Below are positions 8,430-18,231 of a stretch of DNA of 64,000 nt, one piece after another. The translations under genes and the position numbers were made by a program. Source of the stretch: an uncultured Lachnospiraceae bacterium (GTDB taxonomy: Bacteria; Bacillota; Clostridia; Lachnospirales; Lachnospiraceae). The stretch spans positions 1-64,000 of the forward strand of contig CADAOY010000004.1 in the NCBI GenBank assembly GCA_902789665.1, read 5' to 3'. Below the pieces are notes generated by a model that saw only the letters and a program-made list of their open reading frames with translations, had not been told where the DNA came from and did no database searches. How positions within the stretch are numbered: position 1 is the first letter of the stretch; the number at the start of each line of letters is the position of its first letter.

Positions 8430-10082
8430 ATGAAAAAAGCTTTTTTAAAAACTCTTATATCTGTCAGCCTTGTGCTGACTCTGACTGCAGGTGGCTGTAA
8501 TATGCTGCATAATCCTGCTAATTCCAATAACAATCAGGGTAATGTTACTAATGATGGTAACAATACAGGAAATACAAATAATGAGGTTACTCAGTCTACC
8601 GACTGGGGCATTGACCAGTTTAATGTAGGTGGCAATGGCTCAAATGACAATCAGGATACTGATGTGGCTACGGGGGAATTTGAATTTATTCCTCTTGTGA
8701 CTGACTGGACTTATGATGGTGACTGGAATGACAATTATTCAGTTAGTTACAGTACATCATTCATAAATACAGATAATCTTGGTAAGTATTCTGCATTAAA
8801 GAGTGCAATGGAAAAGGTTGACGAAGACATTAATGGTGCAGCGTTGGATTCTTACAGGGATTATACTGATTTTGCCAAAGAGAATCTTGAATACATGAAC
8901 GAGGATGATTTCCTCAGCTGTTATTATTATTCAAATCTTACCAATTACAGATCTGATACTGTAATGGTTTCATTGATGGAAACAGTTGAAAGTTATGCAG
9001 GTGGCGCTCATCCTAATACATATTATGTATCACATAATGTGGATTCAAAGAGTGGAAAGACTCTCGAGATACAGGATGTAATTGCTGATAAAGAAGGATT
9101 CTATAATGCTGTTATTGATTCATTAAATAAGCAGTTCTCACAGGATGGAATCGGAACCGATGATTTATGGGAGAATTATGAGGAACTGATTCATAGTTCA
9201 ATTACTGATCCTGAATATGGATGCAATTTCGTAATGGATTATGATTCTATTTTAATGATTTATTCTCCATATGAACTTGCTGCATATGCGTTTGGCCCTG
9301 TATTTATCAGAGTAAGATATCAGGACTGTCCTGAAGTATTCAATAAAACATATACAACTTACAGCAAGGAAAACATAATCTACAATAATTATGACGGAAT
9401 GAATCTGTATATGGATTATGATAATGATGGCACAGAAGAAAATATCATGGTTAACATGCTTTATAACGATGATTACGGCGAATATGATAATCTGATTATA
9501 GAAACAGATACAGCCAAGTTCCAGGATGAAAACATATATGGATTTAGTTATGATGTTGCAGGAGCAAAGGTTGACGGCAGGTATTTTGTCATTGTTAAGA
9601 CCTCAGTAGAAAATGATTATACATGTACTTATATTTTCAGTGTTGAGAATGGTGTAATCAAACAGACTGATGAAGTATTCGGAAGCTTCAAATCATTTAC
9701 AAATCCGGACTGCTTCTTTGTAAATCAGAGACTTGATCTATTAAGTACATATGATGGTTTCAAGTTAAGTAAGATTAATTCAAATGGTAAGGTTGAATTT
9801 ATGGATGACTGTTATACTGCAACAAGTCATATTCAGCTTACAGCGCTTCGTGATATAAACGGATATGCAGTTGATTCAGTAGGCGCTCCGGATGGAGAGA
9901 GCAAGGTAATCCCTAAGGGAAGTACTGTTTTAATCGCAGGTACAGATGATGATACATATGTTGACTTACGTCTGGAAGATGGAAGTTATGTAAGAGTATA
10001 TGTTGATAATGATGACTGGCCGCAGAACATTGATGGCGTGGATATTCAGGAATTATTCGACGGCATTTTATTTGCCGGCTAA
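8430..10082 (+). CDS. Lipoprotein with DUF3298/RsiV-like domain
   Basis: A predicted membrane-anchored extracellular protein of 550 residues. The N terminus is a signal peptide ending in a lipobox-like TAGGC, with lipidated Cys at about residue 23, then a long Asn/Gly/Asp-rich linker. The middle (about 85-300) looks like the DUF4163/DUF3298 module found in RsiV-type proteins, with the GGAHPNTYY motif and the SPYELAAYAFG segment near its end. The C-terminal 200 residues contain an acidic DYDNDGTEEN calcium-like loop and an SH3-like end. No in-frame start exists upstream because a stop lies at 8403. The ribosome binding site is weak; the nearest AAAAGGAG is 27 bases away. It is the first gene of the run containing the pur genes, 17 bases before purE. 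Confidence 0.8.
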   Translation: MKKAFLKTLISVSLVLTLTAGGCNMLHNPANSNNNQGNVTNDGNNTGNTNNEVTQSTDWGIDQFNVGGNGSNDNQDTDVATGEFEFIPLVTDWTYDGDWNDNYSVSYSTSFINTDNLGKYSALKSAMEKVDEDINGAALDSYRDYTDFAKENLEYMNEDDFLSCYYYSNLTNYRSDTVMVSLMETVESYAGGAHPNTYYVSHNVDSKSGKTLEIQDVIADKEGFYNAVIDSLNKQFSQDGIGTDDLWENYEELIHSSITDPEYGCNFVMDYDSILMIYSPYELAAYAFGPVFIRVRYQDCPEVFNKTYTTYSKENIIYNNYDGMNLYMDYDNDGTEENIMVNMLYNDDYGEYDNLIIETDTAKFQDENIYGFSYDVAGAKVDGRYFVIVKTSVENDYTCTYIFSVENGVIKQTDEVFGSFKSFTNPDCFFVNQRLDLLSTYDGFKLSKINSNGKVEFMDDCYTATSHIQLTALRDINGYAVDSVGAPDGESKVIPKGSTVLIAGTDDDTYVDLRLEDGSYVRVYVDNDDWPQNIDGVDIQELFDGILFAG

Positions 10083-10099
10083 AATAGGAGGATATAAAG

Positions 10100-10633
10100 A
10101 TGCAGGTTAAAGCAGATAATGATGTTAAGCCGATAGTCGGCATTGTTATGGGAAGCGATTCAGATATGCCTATTATGGCTAAGGCAGCAGAGATTCTGGA
10201 TAAGTTCGATATTCCTTATGAAATGAATATTATTTCAGCTCACAGAGAGCCGGAAGTATTCTTTGAGTATGCTAGTAAAGCTGAAGAAAGAGGATATAAA
10301 GTAATCATTGCGGGCGCAGGAATGGCTGCGCATCTTCCGGGTATGTGCGCGGCGATTTTTCCAATGCCTGTTATTGGTATTCCAATGCATACACCATCAC
10401 TTGGTGGAAAAGATTCACTGTACAGCATTGTTCAGATGCCTTCAGGTATTCCGGTTGCAACTGTTGCAATTAACGGTGGTGCAAATGCAGGTATCTTAGC
10501 TGCTAAGATTCTTGCAACATCAAATCCTGAACTTCTTCAGAAGTTAAAAGATTATAAGGATGGTCTGGCTGCTGGCGTTATTGTGAAAGATGCCAAGCTT
10601 CAGGAAGTTGGATACGAGAATTATCAGAAATAA
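10100..10633 (+). CDS. purE: N5-carboxyaminoimidazole ribonucleotide mutase
   Basis: Converts N5-CAIR to CAIR in purine synthesis. The class I PurE signature GSDSDMP is at about residues 18-24, followed by ISAHREPE and the AGAGMAAHLPGM segment that lines the active site. Length is 177; about 12 extra residues precede the usual start, and the ATG has AGGAGG upstream. No purK follows, so either the partner is elsewhere or carboxylation is done differently. It starts the purE-purM-purN-purD block. Confidence 0.95.
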   Translation: MQVKADNDVKPIVGIVMGSDSDMPIMAKAAEILDKFDIPYEMNIISAHREPEVFFEYASKAEERGYKVIIAGAGMAAHLPGMCAAIFPMPVIGIPMHTPSLGGKDSLYSIVQMPSGIPVATVAINGGANAGILAAKILATSNPELLQKLKDYKDGLAAGVIVKDAKLQEVGYENYQK

Positions 10634-10660
10634 AATATAAAACATAAAGGAGAAACAACT

Positions 10661-11686
10661 ATGGATTACAAGTCAGCAGGGGTTGATATTGAAGCCGGTT
10701 ACAAATCTGTTGAATTAATGAAAGAGTCTGTAAAGAAGACTATGAGAGAGGAAGTTCTTGGTGGACTTGGCGGATTCTCAGGTGCTTTTTCATTAGCCAA
10801 AATTAAAAATTATGAGGAGCCGATTCTTCTTTCAGGAACTGATGGCTGTGGTACCAAAGTTAAACTGGCTTTCCTTATGGACAAGCATGACACAATCGGT
10901 ATTGATGCAGTTGCAATGTGCGTTAATGACGTGGCATGTGCAGGTGGTGAGCCGTTATTCTTCTTAGACTATATAGCATGCGGTAAGAATTATCCTGAAA
11001 AAATCGCAACAATCGTTAAGGGCGTTGCAGACGGATGTATTATGTCAGAGTGTGCTTTGGTTGGCGGCGAGACGGCAGAGCATCCGGGACTCATGCCGGA
11101 GGATGAATATGACCTTGCAGGTTTTTCAGTTGGTGTAGTTGAGAAGAAAGATTTAATCACAGGCGCTGACCTTGCAGATGGAGATGTACTTATCGGTATT
11201 GCTTCATCAGGTGTTCATTCAAATGGATTTTCACTGGTTCGTAAAGTATTCGAGATGACAAAAGAAAGTCTTGATACTTACTATGATGAACTTGGCAAAA
11301 CTTTAGGTGAAGCTTTAATTGAGCCAACAAGAATCTATGTTAAGGCTCTTAAGAATATTAAGAACTCAGGCGTTAAGGTTAAAGCCTGCTCACATATTAC
11401 AGGTGGCGGTTTCTATGAGAACGTTCCAAGAATGTTAATCGACGGTAAGAGAGCAGTTATTGAACTTAACAGTTTCGATGTTCCACCTATTTTTGATCTT
11501 ATTAAGAAGACCGGAAATATCGCTGATGAAATGATGTATAACACATTTAACTGTGGTCTTGGAATGGTACTTGCAGTTGACAAGGCTGATGTAGACAAGA
11601 CAGTTAAGGCAATCAACGAATCAGGCGAGAAGGCTTTCGTAGTTGGTAAAATCATTAACGGCGAAAAGGGCGTAGATTTAGTATAA
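10661..11686 (+). CDS. purM: Phosphoribosylformylglycinamidine cyclo-ligase (AIR synthetase)
   Basis: ATP-dependent ring closure of FGAM to AIR, the step before PurE. The 341 residues match the family. Visible signatures are [12 protein letters not shown] at the N terminus, [12 protein letters not shown] (about 60), the [19 protein letters not shown] segment (about 86-104), [11 protein letters not shown] (about 140) and the [13 protein letters not shown] region. The ribosome binding site AAAGGAG is 8 bases before the ATG. It lies 27 bases after purE and 10 bases before purN. Confidence 0.97.
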   Translation: MDYKSAGVDIEAGYKSVELMKESVKKTMREEVLGGLGGFSGAFSLAKIKNYEEPILLSGTDGCGTKVKLAFLMDKHDTIGIDAVAMCVNDVACAGGEPLFFLDYIACGKNYPEKIATIVKGVADGCIMSECALVGGETAEHPGLMPEDEYDLAGFSVGVVEKKDLITGADLADGDVLIGIASSGVHSNGFSLVRKVFEMTKESLDTYYDELGKTLGEALIEPTRIYVKALKNIKNSGVKVKACSHITGGGFYENVPRMLIDGKRAVIELNSFDVPPIFDLIKKTGNIADEMMYNTFNCGLGMVLAVDKADVDKTVKAINESGEKAFVVGKIINGEKGVDLV

Positions 11687-11696
11687 AGGTGATTAT

Positions 11697-12302
11697 ATGT
11701 TAAAGGTATGTGTATGTGTATCAGGCGGCGGCACCAATCTTCAGGCCATAATTGATGCAATTAAGGATGGCAAGATTACCAACGCAAAGATTGATACAGT
11801 AATTAGTAATAATGCTGATGCTTATGCCTTGGAGAGAGCAAAACAAAATGGAATTAATGCACTTTGTTTATCCCCTAAGTCATATGAAAACAGAGAAGCA
11901 TTTAATGATGCTTTCCTTGCAAAACTTAAGGAGATTAACCCGGACCTCATCGTTTTGGCAGGCTTCCTGGTTGTTATTCCTCCACAGGTTATAAGAGCAT
12001 TCAGAAACAGAATAATTAATATTCATCCATCCTTAATTCCTTCATTTTGCGGAACAGGATATTATGGACTTAAGGTGCATGAGGCTGCACTTGAACGCGG
12101 TGTCAAAATCACCGGCGCCACAGTTCATTTCGTGGATGAAGGCACTGATACAGGCCCAATCATTGCGCAGAAGGCTGTTGAAGTTAAAGAGGGTGATACA
12201 CCTAAGGAATTACAGCTTCGTGTTATGGAAGAAGCGGAGTGGGTTATTTTGCCAAAGGCTATTGATATGATAGCTAACGGATTAATAAGTATAGGAGAGT
12301 AG
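11697..12302 (+). CDS. purN: Phosphoribosylglycinamide formyltransferase
   Basis: Uses 10-formyltetrahydrofolate to formylate GAR. The 201-residue protein begins with the GGGTNLQAIIDA nucleotide-site motif. It carries the catalytic Asn-His pair in NIHPSLIPSF (about residue 103) and the catalytic Asp region HFVDEGTDTGPII (about 136-148). The ribosome binding site AAGGTGAT precedes the ATG. It is 10 bases after purM and 4 bases before purD, consistent with coupled translation. Confidence 0.96.
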   Translation: MLKVCVCVSGGGTNLQAIIDAIKDGKITNAKIDTVISNNADAYALERAKQNGINALCLSPKSYENREAFNDAFLAKLKEINPDLIVLAGFLVVIPPQVIRAFRNRIINIHPSLIPSFCGTGYYGLKVHEAALERGVKITGATVHFVDEGTDTGPIIAQKAVEVKEGDTPKELQLRVMEEAEWVILPKAIDMIANGLISIGE

Positions 12303-12306
12303 TAAA

Positions 12307-13578
12307 ATGAAGATTGCAGTTATAGGCAGTGGCGGAAGAGAACATGCAATATGTTATGCATTATCCAAAAGCCCTAAGGCTACTGAGATATACTGTCTTC
12401 CGGGTAATGCCGGAATCGGCAGAATCGCAAAGTGCGTTGATATTAAAGTAATGGATTTTGACAACATTGTTGATTTCTGTGTTAAGAATGCAATTGATCT
12501 TGCAATTGTAGCACCTGATGATCCTTTGGTTGCAGGTCTTGTAGACAGATTACAGGATGCAGGAATCAAGGCATTTGGTCCGGAAAAAAAGGCTGCCATT
12601 CTTGAAGGAAGCAAGGCTTTTTCAAAAGATTTAATGAAGAAATATGGTATTCCTACAGCTAAGTACGAGAACTTCACAGAACTTGATAAGGCTATTAAGT
12701 ACTTAGATAATGTTGATTATCCAATAGTTATCAAGGCTGATGGTCTTGCTCTTGGTAAGGGCGTTCTTATCTGCCAGAATTATGATGAGGCAGTAGATGC
12801 TCTGAAGAGCATGATGGAAGGCAAGAAGTTCGGTGATGCCGGAAATACTGTAGTTATTGAAGAGTTTATGACAGGAAGAGAAGTATCAGTATTATCTTTC
12901 TGTGATGGTAAGACAATCAAAGTATTATCTTCAGCTCAGGACCATAAGAGAGCAAAGGATAATGATGAAGGTCTTAATACAGGTGGTATGGGAACATTCT
13001 CACCAAGTCCTTTCTATACAGATGAAATTAATGAGTTCTGTATGGAGAAGATTTTTATGCCTACAGTTAAGGCAATGGAAACTGAAGGCAGAACATTCAA
13101 GGGTGTTATCTTCTTTGGTTTAATGATTACCAAGGATGGTCCTAAGGTACTTGAATATAATGCAAGATTCGGTGATCCTGAAGCACAGGTTGTACTTCCA
13201 CGAATGAAGAATGATATTGTGGATGTTATGCTTGCATGCATCGATGGAACACTTGATAAGATTGATATTGAATTTGAGGATAATGCAGCAGTATGCGTAA
13301 TCTTGGCATCTAACGGTTATCCGTTATCATATGAGAAGGGGTTTGAAATTAAGGGGCTTGAGAAGTTCGATGACAAGGAAGATTATTACTGCTTCCATGC
13401 AGGAACAGCTCTCAAAGATGGAGTTATAGTAACAAACGGCGGCAGAGTACTCGGGGTTACTGCCAAAGGAAACACATTAGTTGAAGCAAGAGCAAAAGCT
13501 TATGAAGCAACAAAGTGGGTTGATTTTGACAACAAGTATATGAGAAACGATATAGGTAATGCGATATTGTCAAAGTAA
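12307..13578 (+). CDS. purD: Phosphoribosylamine-glycine ligase
   Basis: ATP-grasp enzyme joining glycine to phosphoribosylamine to form GAR, the substrate of PurN. The 423 residues carry the N-terminal GSGGREHA motif (about 8-15), the IKADGLALGKGV ATP-binding segment (about 143-154), GGMGTFSPSPF and the metal-binding EYNARFGDPEAQ run (about 281-292). The start has GGAGAG upstream. It closes the biosynthetic part of the run; the next gene, 14 bases on, is an unrelated membrane protein. Confidence 0.97.
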   Translation: MKIAVIGSGGREHAICYALSKSPKATEIYCLPGNAGIGRIAKCVDIKVMDFDNIVDFCVKNAIDLAIVAPDDPLVAGLVDRLQDAGIKAFGPEKKAAILEGSKAFSKDLMKKYGIPTAKYENFTELDKAIKYLDNVDYPIVIKADGLALGKGVLICQNYDEAVDALKSMMEGKKFGDAGNTVVIEEFMTGREVSVLSFCDGKTIKVLSSAQDHKRAKDNDEGLNTGGMGTFSPSPFYTDEINEFCMEKIFMPTVKAMETEGRTFKGVIFFGLMITKDGPKVLEYNARFGDPEAQVVLPRMKNDIVDVMLACIDGTLDKIDIEFEDNAAVCVILASNGYPLSYEKGFEIKGLEKFDDKEDYYCFHAGTALKDGVIVTNGGRVLGVTAKGNTLVEARAKAYEATKWVDFDNKYMRNDIGNAILSK

Positions 13579-13592
13579 GGAGAACTCTTAAA

Positions 13593-15302
13593 ATGAGAAA
13601 ATTGGAATTGATGATGAAGTCAACATTAGCAGCTATTGGTGCCATTTTGGTGGCAGGACTTATGTCCATAAATGTACTGGCAGCAGGCGGTACAGTTAAT
13701 GCTTCTAATGTTAATGTAAGAAGTTCAGCAGATACTACATCTAATTCAGTAGCAGTGGTAAATACCAATGATGCTGTAACTATCATAACTGAAGTTACAG
13801 GTACTGATGGAAAGACATGGTATAATGTTACAACTGCCGGAGGTGTTACAGGTTTTATTCGTGCAGACCTGGTTACAAAGACTCAGGATGCTGCTGCGAC
13901 AACAACCACAACAACTACAACAACTCCTGCAACAACAGATAATAATGCAGCAGCTGCAACAACAAACAATGCTGCTACAACAACTACCAATAATGCAACA
14001 ACTACCACAACAACGACTCCTGCTACAACAGAGCCTAAGGTTCAGGTAACAGCAATTGATAATCAGACAGCATATATTGCTCCTGCAAGTGTTAATATTC
14101 GTAAGACACCATCAACAAACGGAGATATCGTTGCAAAAGCTCAGCAGAATTCAGTTATTACACTTACAGGTGAGACACAGTCTTCTGATAATTACAAATG
14201 GTATCAGGTATCTTTTGAAGCCAATGGTACAACAATGACAGGTTTCATCAGATCAGACCTTATTACATTTACTGCTCCTACAGTTAAACCTGAGCAGACA
14301 GAAATTACAGGTCAGCAGGGCGGACAGGAAGAAACAGAAGAAACACCAGAAACACCAGTTGAGGAACCTGTTGCAGAAGAACCTGTTGAAGAGCCTGTAG
14401 CAGAAGAGCCTGTTGAGGAGCCTGCTCCTACAACAAGTACAGGTATTTCATCATTACATGCAATTCAGCCTGGCGCTGCACCAAGCGTTATTCCAACAGG
14501 ATTTGAAGAAGTAGAAGTTAAGTTCGGTGATGATACAGTAACAGCTTATGCAAAGGGTGATTATTATCTTATTTATGCAGATAATGGTGATAATAATCCA
14601 ATGTGGTATATCTTCGATTACAGAACATCCAATTTCATTCAGTATGATGGTTTATTATCATCAGCTGATGTTAAGGGCGGCGGACTTCTTGGAGGAACAA
14701 CAAATATTATTATCCTTGCAGTTGCTGCAATAATCATTTTAGTTTTAGCCATCGTTGTTGTTTTACTTCTTCTTAGAAGAGGCAGAGGCGGAAATAATGA
14801 TGACTATGATGATTATGATACATATGACGATGATGATAAGTATACAAAGCCATCAACATCTGCAAAGAAGACAATCTATGCCAAGGATTCAGTAGAAGAC
14901 ATCTTAGATGATGATGACGATTTATATGATGATGATATTGTACCAAGCACATATGCTCCGGAACCAAAGCAGACATATGTAGAAGAAGAGACATATTCTG
15001 ATTCCTATTCAGATGATGAATATGAAGACGAAGAAGAGGAAGAAGAATATATCGAGAAGCCTAAGAAGGCAAAGAAAGAAAAAGTTAAGAAAGAAAAGCC
15101 TGCAAAGAAAGGCAAGAAGTCATTAGGTGCCAAGTTCCTTGATTACTTCACAGAAGTAGAAGAAGTGGATGACGGCGAAGATGATGAAGACGATGATGAT
15201 TACGAAGAGGAAGAATATGTAAAACCTGCCAGGAAGTCATCAGCTAAATCTTCATATATCCCGGATGACGATGAGGATGATATTAATTTCATTGATTTAT
15301 AA
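13593..15302 (+). CDS. Exported double-SH3b membrane protein with acidic cytoplasmic tail
   Basis: Predicted order: signal peptide (about 1-30), first bacterial SH3 domain (about 32-95, with ASNVNVRSSA), a Thr/Ala/Asn-rich linker, second SH3 domain (about 159-226, with ASVNIRKTP), a Pro/Glu/Val repeat (EEPVAEEPV), a globular segment with WYIFDYRTSNF, one transmembrane helix (about 370-393) and a tail of about 170 residues with long Asp/Glu runs broken by a Lys cluster (KKAKKEKVKKEK). SH3b domains commonly bind peptidoglycan or peptides, so the protein may tether the wall to something cytosolic. The function is not known. It sits 14 bases after purD and 23 before clpC. GGAGAA precedes the start. 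Confidence 0.8.
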   Translation: MRKLELMMKSTLAAIGAILVAGLMSINVLAAGGTVNASNVNVRSSADTTSNSVAVVNTNDAVTIITEVTGTDGKTWYNVTTAGGVTGFIRADLVTKTQDAAATTTTTTTTTPATTDNNAAAATTNNAATTTTNNATTTTTTTPATTEPKVQVTAIDNQTAYIAPASVNIRKTPSTNGDIVAKAQQNSVITLTGETQSSDNYKWYQVSFEANGTTMTGFIRSDLITFTAPTVKPEQTEITGQQGGQEETEETPETPVEEPVAEEPVEEPVAEEPVEEPAPTTSTGISSLHAIQPGAAPSVIPTGFEEVEVKFGDDTVTAYAKGDYYLIYADNGDNNPMWYIFDYRTSNFIQYDGLLSSADVKGGGLLGGTTNIIILAVAAIIILVLAIVVVLLLLRRGRGGNNDDYDDYDTYDDDDKYTKPSTSAKKTIYAKDSVEDILDDDDDLYDDDIVPSTYAPEPKQTYVEEETYSDSYSDDEYEDEEEEEEYIEKPKKAKKEKVKKEKPAKKGKKSLGAKFLDYFTEVEEVDDGEDDEDDDDYEEEEYVKPARKSSAKSSYIPDDDEDDINFIDL

Positions 15303-15325
15303 AATAAACCAACAGGGTGACCAAT

Positions 15326-17815
15326 ATGGAATATACGAAGATTTTGAATGAATCTTTTGACAGGGCAGCCGCATATTCCAGAAAGTGCAAACAGCAGTAC
15401 ATATATCCGGAGCATCTGTTCCTTGGTATTATTGACTGCGATGAAGTTCTGGAAGGTCTTGATTTAGTTGATACATTTGCCGGCAAAAGAGATCAGATAT
15501 TCAAGTTCATAAAAGAAAACTCAGACCCGGAAGGCAAACTGCCACCGAAAGGCAAAGAGAGAATATCTTCAGAATTAGACGCAGTTATGGAGAATTCTGA
15601 GGATATTGCAAGGCAGCTTGGAGTTCCAAAGGTAAACTGCGAGACCACTCTTCTTTCTATTGTTGAGAAGAAGAATGAGTGGGTGAATTTTGCCCTTGAG
15701 AAATCCGGTGTTAATGTTGAGATGCTTGTTCGCAAAATCCTTCGTAACATGGTTGCAAGCAATGCTGAAGCAAAGAAGGAATTCTTTGCAGGCAGAGTCG
15801 GTGCACCGGCCAGCAGAAAAGGAAGCCCTGACGGAAAGAGCGAGAAGGGCGAGAATATTCTTCATAAGTATTGCAAGGATTTAACCAAGGATGCATATGA
15901 AGGAAAACTTGATCCTGTATATGGCAGAGATGATGAGACTTTAAGAGTTATTCAGATATTAAGCAGAAGAAGAAAGAATAATCCTGTAATCCTGGGTGAG
16001 CCGGGTGTTGGTAAAACAGCAGTTGTAGAAGGTCTTGCACTTAGAATTGTACAGGGTAATGTTCCTTTCAATCTTGAGAATAAGAGAATTCTTTCACTTG
16101 ATTTGGCAGCAATGGTTGCCGGAACCACATATCGTGGACAGTTTGAGGAAAGAATCAAAAAGACAATAGAATATGTTGCACAAAGCGGCGATATTATTCT
16201 TTTCCTGGATGAACTTCATACCTTAATGGGTGCAGGTGCAGGCTCTGATGATAAATTAGATGCTGCAAATATTCTTAAACCGGCTCTTTCAAGAGGTGAG
16301 ATACAGCTTATTGGTGCTACAACCTTAAGTGAGTATCGTAAGTTTATTGAGAAGGACGGGGCTTTGGAGAGACGTTTTATGACTGTCAATCTTGAAGAGC
16401 CTACAGCTGAAGAAACAATCAAAATCATTAAGACTTTAGCTCCTAAATATGAGAGATTCCATAAGGTTGTAATTACTGATGAAGCAATTGAAAGCGCAGT
16501 AAGACTCAGTGGAAGATATATTAATGAGCGTAAGTTCCCGGATAAGGCCATTGATGTAATTGATGAAGCATGTTCACTGGTTCATCTTGCCAAGGTGCCT
16601 TATACCAAGACTAAAGAATATTATGATAAGCTTGATGAATTAGATCAGGGCATAGAAGATGCTATCTTTAGTGGCGATTATGCCAAGGCAGGTGCTCTTA
16701 AGAAAGAGATGGATAAGACCTATGATGGTCTGGTTGCTCTTGATAAGAAGTTTGAAAAGAACGATAAGAGTGTGGAGATTTTGCCAGCCCATATTGAAAA
16801 GGTAGTATCAACCTGGTGTAAGATTCCAATTTCAAAGCTTGTTGAAAAAGAGAGTGATAAACTTCTCAGACTTGAGAAGGAATTACATAAAAGAGTTGTT
16901 GGACAGGATAAGCCGATTGAAGCATTATCAAAGGCTATCAGAAGAGGTAAGACAGGTCTCGGCGATCCGAACAGACCTATTGGAAGTTTCTTATTCCTTG
17001 GCCCAACCGGTGTTGGTAAGACTGAATTATCCAAGGCCCTGGCAGAGGTTCTCTTTGGAGATGAGAAAGCTCTTATCAGATTTGATATGTCTGAATATAT
17101 GGAGCCTCATGCAGTTGCCAAGTTAATCGGTTCACCTCCGGGATATGTTGGTCACGATGAGGGCGGACAGCTTACAGACAGAATCAGAACCAATCCATAT
17201 TCAGTTGTTCTTTTTGATGAAGTGGAAAAAGGTCATCCTGATGTAATGAATATTCTTCTTCAGATTCTTGATGATGGACAGCTTACAGATTCAAAGGGCG
17301 TTAAGGTAAGCTTCAAGGATGCGGTAATTATTATGACATCCAATATCGGCGCTGCAAGAATAGTTGAACCAAAGCTCCTTGGTTTTGGTGCAGAGTCAAC
17401 ACCTGACAGCAACTATGAAAATATGAAGAGTAAGGTTATGGAAGAACTTAAAAAGACTTTCAGACCTGAATTCATCAACCGTATTGATGAAATATCCGTA
17501 TTTAAACAGCTTACAAGAAAGGAAATCGTCAGCATAGCAGGCTTACTGCTTAAGAAGGTTTCTGTAAGAGCCAAAGAAAATATGGAAATTAATATTACTT
17601 TCTCCCAGAAGTTAAAAGAGTTTATCGCAGATACATGCTCTGATGCCAAGATGGGTGCAAGACCTATCAGAAGAGGTATTCAGACTAATGTTGATGATGA
17701 ACTTTCTCAGGAATTCCTTTCGGGTCATATCAAGAGGGGGGATGATGTCTTGTGTACCGTAGAAAAGGAGAAGGTGATTTTTAAGGTTAAAAGCCTAAAA
17801 AAGAAGGAGGGATAG
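15326..17815 (+). CDS. clpC: ClpC-type AAA+ ATPase, Clp protease regulatory subunit
   Basis: Unfoldase that feeds substrates to ClpP. The 829 residues contain a Clp_N domain (about 1-140), first AAA+ module with Walker A GEPGVGKT at 224-231 and LFLDELHTL, a short middle domain (about 430-470), and second AAA+ module with Walker A GPTGVGKT at 559-566 and SNIGA sensor. The LLGFG loop after it fits the ClpP-docking LGF motif. The ATG at 15326 is preferred to a GTG at 15317 because AGGGTGA lies 5 bases before it. Unlike the Bacillus arrangement, no ctsR, mcsA or mcsB precedes it, but radA follows after one small gene. Confidence 0.93.
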   Translation: MEYTKILNESFDRAAAYSRKCKQQYIYPEHLFLGIIDCDEVLEGLDLVDTFAGKRDQIFKFIKENSDPEGKLPPKGKERISSELDAVMENSEDIARQLGVPKVNCETTLLSIVEKKNEWVNFALEKSGVNVEMLVRKILRNMVASNAEAKKEFFAGRVGAPASRKGSPDGKSEKGENILHKYCKDLTKDAYEGKLDPVYGRDDETLRVIQILSRRRKNNPVILGEPGVGKTAVVEGLALRIVQGNVPFNLENKRILSLDLAAMVAGTTYRGQFEERIKKTIEYVAQSGDIILFLDELHTLMGAGAGSDDKLDAANILKPALSRGEIQLIGATTLSEYRKFIEKDGALERRFMTVNLEEPTAEETIKIIKTLAPKYERFHKVVITDEAIESAVRLSGRYINERKFPDKAIDVIDEACSLVHLAKVPYTKTKEYYDKLDELDQGIEDAIFSGDYAKAGALKKEMDKTYDGLVALDKKFEKNDKSVEILPAHIEKVVSTWCKIPISKLVEKESDKLLRLEKELHKRVVGQDKPIEALSKAIRRGKTGLGDPNRPIGSFLFLGPTGVGKTELSKALAEVLFGDEKALIRFDMSEYMEPHAVAKLIGSPPGYVGHDEGGQLTDRIRTNPYSVVLFDEVEKGHPDVMNILLQILDDGQLTDSKGVKVSFKDAVIIMTSNIGAARIVEPKLLGFGAESTPDSNYENMKSKVMEELKKTFRPEFINRIDEISVFKQLTRKEIVSIAGLLLKKVSVRAKENMEINITFSQKLKEFIADTCSDAKMGARPIRRGIQTNVDDELSQEFLSGHIKRGDDVLCTVEKEKVIFKVKSLKKKEG

Positions 17816-17818
17816 GAA

Positions 17819-18229
17819 ATGGCTGTAGTTAAAGATTTAATCAAGGTTGAATCAGATGGTAGTCTTAGTTTCGGAGATTATACTTTGCAGGAGAAGGGGA
17901 AGCTTGAAGACTTCAAGTATAATGGTGATGTTTATTCCGTTAAGACTTATAAGCCAATGACTAAGTTTAAAAGAAATGACATGCTGGTTTATGAATCAGT
18001 TCCTGGAACCAGTGTAAATAATCTTGTAGAGGATGAAGAAAAACTGGAATTCTTAGTATCAGGTGAAGGTGATGCACAGATTACAGTTGGTCTTGAAGAG
18101 AATACAGAATATGATGTTAATATTGCAGGTACAGATTTAGGCAAGATGTCTACAAATATGTCAGGTAAGTTATCACTCAGCATTGATCTTCAGGGCAAGG
18201 GTGAAGTAAAGGTAGTAATTAAGAAATAA
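17819..18229 (+). CDS. Conserved-looking protein of unknown function between clpC and radA
   Basis: A 136-residue protein I cannot assign. It begins 3 bases after the clpC stop, with the GGAGGGATAGG ribosome binding site inside the clpC end, and stops 2 bases before radA, so the three are translated as a unit. It has no signal peptide or membrane helix. Predicted beta-rich content is high, with alternating hydrophobic residues (SLSFGDYTL, LSLSIDLQGKGEVKVVI) and many Asp/Glu/Lys. The position suggests a role tied to proteolysis or repair, but this is inference only. Confidence 0.75.
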   Translation: MAVVKDLIKVESDGSLSFGDYTLQEKGKLEDFKYNGDVYSVKTYKPMTKFKRNDMLVYESVPGTSVNNLVEDEEKLEFLVSGEGDAQITVGLEENTEYDVNIAGTDLGKMSTNMSGKLSLSIDLQGKGEVKVVIKK

Positions 18230-18231
18230 AT

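Noticed and set aside
13900-14050. Threonine-codon repeat as a variable-number tandem repeat
   Set aside because: The ACA/ACT/ACC codons are mixed and irregular, as in an ordinary Thr-rich linker.
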